A stretch of 12,267 nucleotides of DNA. It comes from Anaerolineae bacterium CG2_30_64_16 (GTDB taxonomy: Bacteria > Chloroflexota > Anaerolineae > CG2-30-64-16). Below the pieces are notes generated by a model. The model saw only the letters and a list, made by a program, of their open reading frames with translations, was not told where the DNA came from and searched no databases. Where the stretch lies: positions 1 through 12,267 of the forward strand of contig MNXL01000239.1 of assembly GCA_001871755.1 (NCBI GenBank), in the 5' to 3' direction. Within the stretch, counting starts at the first letter, position 1; the number at the start of each line of letters is the position of its first letter. A program made the translations under genes and the position numbers. Shown here piece by piece: positions 1 to 7,157 of the stretch.

Positions 1-13
1 GGCAACCAGTGCA

Positions 14-58
14 AAGCCGACCTGCGTCGGCTGACGCCCAGTCGGCGCAGGTCGACTT
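14..58. terminator. Long hairpin, possible terminator or dispersed palindromic element
   Basis: Arms 14-33 and 39-58 pair almost completely around a 5-nt loop (34-38). The core CGACCTGCG (18-26) pairs perfectly with CGCAGGTCG (46-54), and outer AAG/CTT and inner CTG/CAG pairs extend it. The 3' side has only two T residues, so it is a poor intrinsic terminator by U-tract criteria. It could end an upstream gene outside the window or be a copy of a repeated intergenic palindrome. Its left arm closely resembles the terminator at 6918-6944 read on the minus strand (AAAGCC-GACCTGC against AAAGCCCGACCTGC). Confidence 0.45.
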
Positions 59-71
59 CGCAGACGTGGCA

Positions 72-86
72 GCGGTTTCCAACCGC
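72..86. other. Short perfect stem-loop
   Basis: GCGGTT (72-77) and AACCGC (81-86) form a perfect 6-bp stem with a 3-nt loop. It lies 13 nt after the long hairpin at 14-58 and before the promoter, so the two may be parts of one compound intergenic element. No gene is visible in 1-119. Function is unknown. Confidence 0.3.
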
Positions 87-119
87 CGGAGGACTGGATA
101 GATCTGATTCCGCGCGCGC

Positions 120-148
120 TTGACAAACCTCGATTCATTCGATATAAT
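120..148 (+). promoter_or_regulatory. Consensus sigma-70-type promoter for the TetR/giant-protein unit
   Basis: TTGACA (120-125) and TATAAT (143-148) match both consensus hexamers exactly and are separated by the ideal 17 bp. Transcription would start near 155, about 30 nt before the TetR start codon. The stretch from 126 to 170 is clearly more AT-rich than the surrounding DNA, as expected for a promoter. A perfect consensus in a GC-rich genome suggests a strong promoter whose activity is set by a repressor. Confidence 0.82.
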
Positions 149-149
149 A

Positions 150-167
150 TAACTGAATGGTTAGTTA
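150..167. promoter_or_regulatory. Candidate TetR-type operator
   Basis: TAACTGAATGGTTAGTTA is an imperfect inverted repeat: the five outer base pairs match (TAACT/AGTTA), as does the seventh (A/T), giving 6 of 9 possible pairs. It begins 1 nt after the -10 box and covers the predicted transcription start, where a bound dimer would block RNA polymerase. Size and position suit autoregulation by the TetR-family protein encoded from 186. Binding by that protein is inferred, not shown. Confidence 0.5.
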
Positions 168-185
168 CCTATCACGGAAGCTCTA

Positions 186-788
186 ATGACCCCCAGACCC
201 AACGTCAGTGAGATGCGCACCCGGCAGATCATCGAGGCCGCCACCGCCGTCTTCGCCGCCAAAGGCTTCGATGTCGCCACAATGGAAGACATCGCCGACG
301 CGGCGGGCATCAACAAGGCCACCATCTACCTCTACTTGAAGAACAAGGATGCCCTCATTCGCGCCATCGCCGAGCAGCTCTTCGCACAGGAGCTCGCCGG
401 CTTGCAGGCGGCGCACGACCTGCCCGGCGCGGCCACCGAGCGGCTCACCGCCTACTATGAAAGCCTCATCGCCGACGAAGCCGAGGTGCTGCCGCTGATG
501 CCTATCTTCTACGAGTTCTGCGCCCTGGGCCTGCGCCGCGACGAAGTGCGCGCGGTGATCAGCGAGTTTATCGATCAGGTGACCGGGCTACTGGAAAGCA
601 TCATCCAGGATGGGATTGATAGCGGCGAGTTCGCGCCGACCGAAGCGCGGCAGGCGGCGCGGGCGCTGGATGCACTGCTGAGCGGCACGCTGCTGCACTG
701 GGTCTATGCGCCGGAGGAGGTGGACGTTGATGCACAGTTGCGCTACGGCATCCGGTTGATGTTTCGTGGATTAGCCAATCACCCATAG
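186..788 (+). CDS. TetR/AcrR-family transcriptional regulator
   Basis: A 200-residue protein of typical length for TetR-family dimeric repressors, which release DNA when a small ligand binds the C-terminal domain. The N-terminal DNA-binding domain covers about residues 11-58. The helix-turn-helix is about residues 33-52, with the family pattern T-x-E-D-I-A-x-A-A-G-I-N-K-A-T-I-Y-x-Y. The rest is the helical ligand and dimer domain, ending in a TetR C-terminal-like stretch (about 128-175) rich in Ala/Leu. The ATG at 186 follows GGAAG (176-180) at 5 nt and gives the full N-terminal helix. It is followed after 16 nt by the giant exported protein, so the two are probably co-transcribed from the promoter at 120-148, with the operator-like palindrome between promoter and gene. 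The effector and wider regulon cannot be inferred. Confidence 0.93.
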   Translation: MTPRPNVSEMRTRQIIEAATAVFAAKGFDVATMEDIADAAGINKATIYLYLKNKDALIRAIAEQLFAQELAGLQAAHDLPGAATERLTAYYESLIADEAEVLPLMPIFYEFCALGLRRDEVRAVISEFIDQVTGLLESIIQDGIDSGEFAPTEARQAARALDALLSGTLLHWVYAPEEVDVDAQLRYGIRLMFRGLANHP

Positions 789-791
789 CTG

Positions 792-799
792 AAGGGGGG
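792..799 (+). promoter_or_regulatory. Ribosome binding site fixing the GTG start of the giant gene
   Basis: The purine run AAGGGGGG lies 5 nt before the GTG at 805, a good Shine-Dalgarno distance. It supports the GTG start, which yields a complete signal peptide (basic MNQKIK followed by a hydrophobic core). Confidence 0.7.
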
Positions 800-804
800 C
801 ACAG

Positions 805-3800
805 GTGAACCAAAAAATCAAATCGCTCGCACTTTCTCTCATCGTGGCCCTGCTGCTCCTGGCCGGCGTATGGACGCTGTTCGGCGCACGGAATGGCAGC
901 CCGTCTCTGGTATTGGCGGCGACGCAATCCACCGGCGGCCCCGACGCTTTTGGCTACGTCTTCGCCGACAGCCTGACCACGCCGGCGCTCTACAACTGGG
1001 TGGACATCTCCGGCAGCGGCGCGCTCGTCAATTTCCTGGACGCCGATACTGCCGCCACTGCGCTCGACCTGCCTGCGCCTTTCGCCTTCTACGACCGCAC
1101 GTATACAAAAATCTATGTCACCATCAACGGTTACGCCAGCTTCAAGGAGATTTTCGGCAGCGACGTGATCGCCCAGTGCAATCCGGCGCAGCGTGAGCCA
1201 TCAGAAGCTCTGCCCGCCTTATGCGCAGATTTACGCGACGGCACAGTCTACTACCAGGCGACCACAGCCTACAACGGTCATCAGAGTTTCGTTGTGCAGT
1301 ACAACGGCGTCACCCATGTTGCCACGGGGGCGTCTGCCACGTTCCAGATCATCCTTGACCTGGAGAGCCACGCCGTCGTCTATCAGTATCACACCGTGCC
1401 CGCCGGCAGCAACGATGCAACGGCCGGCATCATCGGGTACGCTGCCAACCGCGCCGATTACCTGACCTACTGCCAGGGCGCAAGCTGCCCGGCGCAGGCC
1501 GGGCTGGCCGTGCGTTTCAGCCCTTCGCGCCCGCGCCTCGATGTCGCCATCACGCCCAACGACGATTTCCCAGAAACCGGCGACACCCTCACCTACACGG
1601 TGACGCTGCAGAACACGGGCGGCGGGATGGCGGACGGCGCAGTGATGAAGAACGCACTGCCCGCCGGTCTGGAGATTGTTGATGGTTTGCTGCAAGCGAC
1701 AGCGGGGGCGCCTACCTACCAATCTGCCGATCGCACCGTGACCTGGAGTGGTGATCTGGCGGCGGGCGCGCCGGTCACATTGACCTATGCCGCCGTGCTC
1801 AACACCGCCAGCGTCATCTACAACACGGCCGTGCTCAGCCATCCGCTGGCCGTCGAGTCGGCAGGCGCAACCAGCAGCCCTGCTCAGCGGTGGGACGACG
1901 GCGAGCCGTTGGATGCGCCACACAAGTTCGACTACCGGTTGGGGAGTTGGCGCCACATCGCCGTCGACAGCAGCGGTGTGCGCCACATCGCTTACGGCGG
2001 CGCCGCGCTCTATTACGCCACCCAGCCGGCATTGACCGGGCAGGTCGCCGACAACGGCGGCTGGACGGTCACGACCGTGCCTGGGACGGTGACCGATGTG
2101 CGCTATGCTGCGCTTATTCTCGACGCGCAGGAGCGCCCGGTGATTGCGTTCTACGGCGATCGGCGGCTGTGGCTGGCGCGCCAGGCTGTGACGGGTTGGA
2201 CAGTGACGGAGATTGCGCAGATCGGCAGCGTCTCCAGCAACTTCAAGCTCGACCTGGCGCAGGGCAGTGACGGCACTCTACACCTCGTCTACAATGAGCT
2301 GGGCAACGCCTCCACGAACAGCCTCTACTACACCCGCTACGACGGGGCAGCGTGGCGTGCGCCGGTGGTGGCTGTGGCCTATCCCAACTGTGCAGTTTAC
2401 AGCGACGGCTTTTCGCTGGCCGTGGATGCTGCGAACACGCCGCACGTCGCCTGTATTTACAAGGAGACGACGCCGCGCCAACTGCGCCTTTATACCTACG
2501 CTGCCGCCGCACCCTGGAGCAATTTCGCCGTCATCGCACAGGGCAACGACTTCTTCTATTATCCGAGCCTCGCTTTCGACGGCGCAACTGCGCACGTTGC
2601 ATTCTATCAAGGCTTCCGCAGCCTCTATCATGCCCAGGGGAGCGGTGCGACCTGGCAGGTCAGCCTGGTCGACGAGAGTGCACCCACCAACTACCTGCGC
2701 CAGAGCGCAGCGTTGGCCGTGAACGGCGGCGTCATCGGGATCGTCGGTGCGACGCGCAGCGGGAGCTACGGCGACTACACCATGCGCATAGACTATGCGG
2801 CGCGTGGGTTAGCCGGCGGCGCCTGGGAGACGCAGACAGTCGCCAGCCTGCACTATCGCTACGATGACCCGCGTCCCATGCTTGCCGTAGACGGTGCGGG
2901 TAAAGCGCATCTCGCCTATTACTACAGCCCCGACCGGACGCTGCGCTATGCCGCTGCCAATGAGCCTGTGCGGGCAGCAGCGTTTACCTCTTCGGTCGTC
3001 GATGAGAGTCGCACTCTGGGCAGCGCCGCCGTTGCGCTGGGTGACAACGGCGCAACCCACGTGGTTTGGCAGGCCGAAAACCTTTACTATGCGGTTCGCG
3101 CTGCGGGGGCGGCGACATGGACGAAACAGTTGGTCGCTGGCAATCCCGGTTCACCAGCGCTGGCGTTGGCGGTGGATGACAGCGGCGCGCCCCATCTGGC
3201 CTACGGCCAGCACAACCAACCCCTTGTTCATGCCATGTTGAGCGGCAGCGTCTGGGTGACGCGCGTCGTCGATCTGCCGGGCGAGGCATTGGGTTTCGAC
3301 ATCGGCGTCGGGGGGGCCAACAACGCTCACCTGGTTTATGTTGCAGTGGACGGCGACAATCACGTTCTACGCTATGCCGCCTTCGGCGGTGCGGGCTGGA
3401 GCGCCCCCGCGACGCTGGCGACGCTGGCACCGACGGCAGCCTACCAGGAGCAGACGCCCAAGATCGCCGTGCAGGGCGGCAAGCTCTATGTGCTCTACGC
3501 CGACTGCACTGGCTACCAGACGCCCAACACCGACTATCCGATTGTGCTCAAACTGGCGACGTGGACAGCGGGGAGCTGGAGCCAGCGCACGCTCTACACA
3601 TTTGCCGGGCGCTGCGACTGGCGGATGAGCTACGCCCTCGACGGCGACGGTGCGGATCAACTTGCTGCCATTGCCCACATCAACAGCGAATCCGTGCGTC
3701 CCAACCCGCTGGTCGTCACCTTCCGCATCGAAGAGGCGGCGGGCGTGCAGCAGATTGACTACCGGGAACTGCCCGGCAATGTGCGTTCGCAACCGCTCGC

Positions 3801-6705
3801 ACCAGCCGACACGGGAGAAGAAGTGCATGCAGCGGCGATGATGCCCTACTACATGGTGCAGTCAATGCTGCGTGGGAATTGGGGCTGGCTTTCGACGTGG
3901 ATCGAAAACGGCACGCGGCAGATGCAGATCGGCGACGGCCAGGGCAACCAATCTCGCATTATTCAGGAAGCGACCGGCAAGAGCAGCACCATGGTGCGCG
4001 ACAGCCAACAGAAGCAGGGTGAGAGTGTCTTGGTTGAAGTGGAGAGTAAGGAGAACAAATTGCGCGTGCCGCGCATTGTTATCGGAGGTGGGGCTGTAGT
4101 GACACCTACCCTGACTCTGGGGGGCAGCGCAGTGCTGCACGACCTCTGCCCGCACGAGGCGCTGACGAGCACGGTGACGGTCTTTACCGTGACCCTGACC
4201 GTGGACGAGCTGGCTGATTGGGAGGCGGCGACTATCACCTTCCAGGGTTCGGGCGCGGGCAACGAGCAGACCGACATCGAACGGGTCGAACTTTACCTGG
4301 GCAACCAGTTGCTCAGCAGCGGCGTGTACGGCGCCGATGACGGGCAGATCACGCTGGCGATCGGCCGTCGCATCCCTGCAGGCACAACCATCACCCTACG
4401 CGTGGTGTACCGGTTCAAGCAGCCGCCCATCACCCCCTGGCCGGTGCAGACCTTCGACGTGACCACGCAGGCTCTCTGGGTGAACGCCCACCCGGTCGAG
4501 TCGCCGCACCACTACGAAAGCTATGTGCTGCTGCCGCCCACGCCGGTCAGCAGCAGCGCGCACCGTATCGCCGCCGTGCGCAACACCGATACGAACGAGG
4601 GCTTTGCCGCTATCCAGCACGCGATTGACGACAACGACACCCAGGGCGGGCACCACATCGCCGTCTGTCCGGGAACCTACCGGGAAGAAGTTAGGGTCAA
4701 CAAATCCTGGTTGACCGTCTACTCGACAGGGGGCCGCGACGTCACCACTATGGATGGAGAATTCGACCTAGGGAAATCGGAGGTGACGATCAAGGGGTTC
4801 ACGATCACCGGCTCTGGCAACGGCGTCATCGCAGGCCGCTTCGGCTATAACTGCACTATAGCGGATAATACCATCCGGGAGAACGACGGCGATGGCATCG
4901 AGCTTATCGGTGGTTTTCAATGTCGCATCTATGGCAATCTGATCACTCGTAACGGTGAGAATGGCATCGACATCTGGCGTGGACTCAGCCATGTGATCGG
5001 CGGCGCTACGGAGGCGGAGAGAAACATCATTTCTGCAAACGGCAAAAATGGTGTCGATATGTATAATTCGAATACAAACAGTATTCAGGGCAACTATATC
5101 GGCGCAGGACCCGATGGCCGGACCGCCTGGCCCAACGGAGGGGATGGCGTTCACTGTTCTTCGTCGGATTCCAATCTGATTGGCGGGGAGGGCCAGGGCG
5201 AGGGGAACCTGATCTCGGGGAACATGGGGCACGGCGTATCCATAGAAGGTGACGACAACCGCGTGCTGGGCAATATCATCGGCGGCGCGGTGGATGGAGG
5301 GGCATTACACAATGTAGGGAGTGGCGTATATTTGGCCAACATAACTAACAATACTCAGGTACATGGAAACCACATTGAGGGAAACTTGGGTTGGGGGGTG
5401 ATGGGTTGGGGAGAGAATTCCCGCATCACATCGAACGAGATTCGCCTCAACAAAAAAGGCGGCATCAGCCTTAATCCCGGCCACGGCAGTACCATCCGCG
5501 ACAACCTGGTCTCTGGTAACGATGGGCCTGGTCTCGCTGCCCGGGCGTCCGGGATCAACGTCTTCAACAATCGTATCGGCATAGACGCTGCTGGCCTTTT
5601 TGACCCCAATGATGGCCACGGCATTCACCTGTTCGAGACTAGCGAGGCGCGCATCGCCGCCAACATCATCCGGTTCAACCGGGGCGCCGGCATCTATCTA
5701 AACGGCGTATCCAAGAGCGACATCTGGGAGAACAGGATCGGCGCCAATGCGCAGTACGGGGTGGAGGTACGAAGTTCCAGCCACATCAATGTGACTCGCA
5801 ACGCCATCAGCGAGCATCCCCAAAGCGGCATCTATGCCTGGCAATCGTACCTGGAGAGCATCACGCGCAACCAGATCTACGACAATTGCCGGGGCATCCA
5901 TCTGGTCAGATCTGAAGTCTCTGTTGCCCATGGCAACACCATCCGCTCCAACACCTGCAACACCGGCATCCACCTGGACGATTCCACCGCCGACATCGCT
6001 GGCAACGTCATCGCTGACGACGCTTATGCTGCCATCTTCTGCGAGAACGGCGCCAGCCCCACCATCCGTCAGAATCACATTACTGCTAACCAGGGTGGCG
6101 GCGTCCTGAGCGACAGCGACGCAGCCCCCACCGTCCGGGACAACAACATCACCGGCAACAGCGACTACGGCGTGCGCAACGCCGATCCTGCTGTGACTTT
6201 GAACGCGCGGGAGAACTGGTGGGGAGCGGCCAATGGGCCGGGCGGCGTCGGGCCGGGCGCAGGCGACGCGGTGAGCGAGTATGTGGACTATGGCGACTGG
6301 CGCACCGGGCCGATGAACGTGGTGGTCATCGCCGAACGCGCCTTGGTCTCGGTTGCGGTTGGGAGTGAGGGAAGCAACAATATCGCGCTGAACCACTTTG
6401 GCATTCTCTCCGATACTCTGACGCTGGTCATCACCGACACGTTGGGGTGGCTCTCTGGTCCCACACACTTCACCGTGCCGCTGGAAGCAGACTTGGGGGC
6501 GGGGTACGCCATCAGTATCACCGTGCCGGCGGGCACGCCCTACGGGACGATCAGCCAGGTATACGTTACAGCAGTCTCGCAGCACGATCCCGCGGCCCAA
6601 GGCAGGGACACCTTCCAGGTAGAGGCGCTGCCCCCATATCGCCTCTACCTGCCGCTGGTATTGCGCAACGCCCCAACGCCCGCGGCGGCGGCATTCGCGC
6701 CATGA
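805..6705 (+). CDS. Giant secreted mosaic protein with propeller-like repeats and a right-handed beta-helix
   Basis: A 1966-residue exported protein of unknown function. In order: a signal peptide or anchor (residues 1 to about 39, hydrophobic 8-27, possible cleavage near VLAA); a beta-rich N-terminal domain (about 45-240) of a type seen in large exported bacterial proteins; a DUF11-like domain (about 244-345); about 12 propeller-type repeats (383-958); a linker; an Ig-like beta domain (about 1100-1225); a right-handed parallel beta-helix (about 1255-1805) of the NosD/CASH kind, closed by the ENWWG...GPGG...VDYGDW signature (1803-1832); an Ig-like region (about 1833-1940); and the tail YRLYLPLVLRN (1945-1955). 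No enzyme active site is apparent, so adhesion, polysaccharide binding or an envelope scaffold is more likely than catalysis, although beta-helices also occur in polysaccharide lyases. The TetR gene lies 16 nt upstream. The stop overlaps the ATG of a decayed fragment at 6702. Confidence 0.93.
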   Translation: MNQKIKSLALSLIVALLLLAGVWTLFGARNGSPSLVLAATQSTGGPDAFGYVFADSLTTPALYNWVDISGSGALVNFLDADTAATALDLPAPFAFYDRTYTKIYVTINGYASFKEIFGSDVIAQCNPAQREPSEALPALCADLRDGTVYYQATTAYNGHQSFVVQYNGVTHVATGASATFQIILDLESHAVVYQYHTVPAGSNDATAGIIGYAANRADYLTYCQGASCPAQAGLAVRFSPSRPRLDVAITPNDDFPETGDTLTYTVTLQNTGGGMADGAVMKNALPAGLEIVDGLLQATAGAPTYQSADRTVTWSGDLAAGAPVTLTYAAVLNTASVIYNTAVLSHPLAVESAGATSSPAQRWDDGEPLDAPHKFDYRLGSWRHIAVDSSGVRHIAYGGAALYYATQPALTGQVADNGGWTVTTVPGTVTDVRYAALILDAQERPVIAFYGDRRLWLARQAVTGWTVTEIAQIGSVSSNFKLDLAQGSDGTLHLVYNELGNASTNSLYYTRYDGAAWRAPVVAVAYPNCAVYSDGFSLAVDAANTPHVACIYKETTPRQLRLYTYAAAAPWSNFAVIAQGNDFFYYPSLAFDGATAHVAFYQGFRSLYHAQGSGATWQVSLVDESAPTNYLRQSAALAVNGGVIGIVGATRSGSYGDYTMRIDYAARGLAGGAWETQTVASLHYRYDDPRPMLAVDGAGKAHLAYYYSPDRTLRYAAANEPVRAAAFTSSVVDESRTLGSAAVALGDNGATHVVWQAENLYYAVRAAGAATWTKQLVAGNPGSPALALAVDDSGAPHLAYGQHNQPLVHAMLSGSVWVTRVVDLPGEALGFDIGVGGANNAHLVYVAVDGDNHVLRYAAFGGAGWSAPATLATLAPTAAYQEQTPKIAVQGGKLYVLYADCTGYQTPNTDYPIVLKLATWTAGSWSQRTLYTFAGRCDWRMSYALDGDGADQLAAIAHINSESVRPNPLVVTFRIEEAAGVQQIDYRELPGNVRSQPLAPADTGEEVHAAAMMPYYMVQSMLRGNWGWLSTWIENGTRQMQIGDGQGNQSRIIQEATGKSSTMVRDSQQKQGESVLVEVESKENKLRVPRIVIGGGAVVTPTLTLGGSAVLHDLCPHEALTSTVTVFTVTLTVDELADWEAATITFQGSGAGNEQTDIERVELYLGNQLLSSGVYGADDGQITLAIGRRIPAGTTITLRVVYRFKQPPITPWPVQTFDVTTQALWVNAHPVESPHHYESYVLLPPTPVSSSAHRIAAVRNTDTNEGFAAIQHAIDDNDTQGGHHIAVCPGTYREEVRVNKSWLTVYSTGGRDVTTMDGEFDLGKSEVTIKGFTITGSGNGVIAGRFGYNCTIADNTIRENDGDGIELIGGFQCRIYGNLITRNGENGIDIWRGLSHVIGGATEAERNIISANGKNGVDMYNSNTNSIQGNYIGAGPDGRTAWPNGGDGVHCSSSDSNLIGGEGQGEGNLISGNMGHGVSIEGDDNRVLGNIIGGAVDGGALHNVGSGVYLANITNNTQVHGNHIEGNLGWGVMGWGENSRITSNEIRLNKKGGISLNPGHGSTIRDNLVSGNDGPGLAARASGINVFNNRIGIDAAGLFDPNDGHGIHLFETSEARIAANIIRFNRGAGIYLNGVSKSDIWENRIGANAQYGVEVRSSSHINVTRNAISEHPQSGIYAWQSYLESITRNQIYDNCRGIHLVRSEVSVAHGNTIRSNTCNTGIHLDDSTADIAGNVIADDAYAAIFCENGASPTIRQNHITANQGGGVLSDSDAAPTVRDNNITGNSDYGVRNADPAVTLNARENWWGAANGPGGVGPGAGDAVSEYVDYGDWRTGPMNVVVIAERALVSVAVGSEGSNNIALNHFGILSDTLTLVITDTLGWLSGPTHFTVPLEADLGAGYAISITVPAGTPYGTISQVYVTAVSQHDPAAQGRDTFQVEALPPYRLYLPLVLRNAPTPAAAAFAP
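1951..3678 (+). repeat. Protein-level repeats: about 12 propeller-type units
   Basis: Within the giant protein, residues 383-958 repeat a unit of roughly 40-60 residues with the core [SAL]-[IL]-A-V-D-x-x-G-x-x-H-[ILV]-A-Y. Examples are HIAVDSSGVRHIAY (384-397), SLAVDAANTPHVA (537-549), MLAVDGAGKAHLAY (692-705) and ALAVDDSGAPHLAY (787-800). Between cores come W-x-x-x-x-V type strands. I count about 12 units, of which the one near 713-727 and the last (near 945-958) are degenerate. The pattern fits blades of one or two beta-propellers. The repeats are divergent at DNA level. Confidence 0.7.
4567..6219 (+). repeat. Protein-level repeats: right-handed parallel beta-helix coils
   Basis: Residues about 1255-1805 consist of tandem 20-25-residue coils with the signature G-[IV]-x-[LIV]-x-x-x-x-x-x-x-[IV]-x-x-N-x-[IV], for example NTIRENDGDGIEL and NIISANGKNGVDM. 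The opening motif HHIAVCPGTYREEV (1283-1296) is the usual first coil of NosD-like helices, where a repeated periplasmic sugar-binding or structural role is typical. Paired sub-motifs (IGG followed by RNIISANG or GNLISGN, then GNYIG) occur at about 1398-1490. Most coils fall between DNA positions 4690 and 6180. Confidence 0.8.
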
Positions 6706-6917
6706 GCGACGCCATGCGCCGGCTCAACCTGGAGCCGCCGCGCTTTCAGGATCGCCGCGCATCGTTCCTGGTGACCTTCCGCAGCCACACGCTGATGGGG
6801 CCGGAAGCGGTCGCCTGGCTGAATCGGTTCGCTGACCGGCCCCTAACCGATCGCCAGTGATTAGCCCTGGTCTACCTGCGCTACAACGAGCAATTCACCA
6901 ACAACGATTACCAGAAG
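6702..6917 (+). pseudogene. Decayed C-terminal fragment of a probable AlbA_2/AAA_4-type ATP-binding protein
   Basis: The frame opens with an ATG at 6702, overlapping the giant gene's stop (ATGA). It runs 52 codons to TGA at 6858-6860, then continues in the same frame without another stop until the terminator hairpin. Before the stop it reads RRLNLEPPRFQDRRASFLVT and PEAVAWLNRFADRPLTDRQ; after it LALVYLRYNEQFTNNDYQ. Together these resemble the C-terminal part of Schlafen-type AlbA_2/HATPase_c_4 regulators, where LNDRQR-x-AL-x-YL precedes a winged-helix segment (T-N-x-x-Y). The stop sits where Arg is expected, so one CGA-to-TGA change explains it. The N-terminal ATPase part is missing and the winged helix is cut after NNDYQ. 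Family assignment is from memory of the motif. A short functional peptide of 52 residues is possible but less likely. Confidence 0.55.
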
Positions 6918-6944
6918 AAAGCCCGGCCGTGCAGGTCGGGCTTT
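6918..6944. terminator. Intrinsic terminator, probably bidirectional
   Basis: AAAGCCCGGCC (6918-6928) pairs with AGGTCGGGCTTT-side bases (6934-6944) to form an 11-bp stem containing one G-T wobble and a 5-nt loop (6929-6933). On the minus strand the stem is followed by the T-rich CTTTCTTCTGG, a better tail than on the plus strand. It lies between converging units: the giant gene and remnant from the left, and the four-gene minus-strand operon from the right. Confidence 0.8.
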
Positions 6945-6969
6945 GACATTCAAGAGGGACAGGGAACCC

Positions 6970-7155
6970 TCAACTGCTTGCGCGCGGCGTCAACAGCGTC
7001 ATGACGTCAGCGAGGCCGCGCAGATCGCTGAGCGTCACCACGCGTGCGGCGATCTGGCCCATGAGCGCCGCATCGCAGTCGGGCGGGGATGAGGATCGCG
7101 CCGCCTGGCGGGTGCGCAGCAGCGCATTGTCCTGGCTTGAGGCAGAGAGGGGCAT
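6970..7155 (-). CDS. Possible small protein at the end of the minus-strand operon
   Basis: A 61-codon ORF whose ATG (7155) lies 2 nt past the TAA of the dioxygenase gene and whose TGA is at 6970-6972. Most codons end in G or C (runs such as CTG CTG CGC ACC CGC CAG GCG GCG), like the real neighbours. The C-terminal half (GQIAARVVTLSDLRGLADVM) could be a helix. There is no clear ribosome binding site; translation would depend on coupling through TAAATATG. I recognise no family. It may be a genuine small gene, a remnant, or chance in GC-rich DNA. It ends 25 nt before the terminator, consistent with being inside the transcript. Confidence 0.35.
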   Translation of the reverse strand: MPLSASSQDNALLRTRQAARSSSPPDCDAALMGQIAARVVTLSDLRGLADVMTLLTPRASS

Positions 7156-7157
7156 AT

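Noticed and set aside
1231..1986. 251-codon open frame on the minus strand
   Set aside because: It lies wholly inside and antisense to the giant gene, has no family-like sequence, and is explained by GC-rich codons in the real frame.
4690..6180. CRISPR-like or tandem DNA repeat array in the beta-helix region
   Set aside because: The repeats exist only at protein level with varying DNA and no fixed spacer length; the frame is open throughout.
5698..6600. 300-codon open frame on the minus strand
   Set aside because: It is antisense to the beta-helix coding region. Its Val/Asp/Gly-rich text mirrors the repeated N, I and G codons of the opposite strand.
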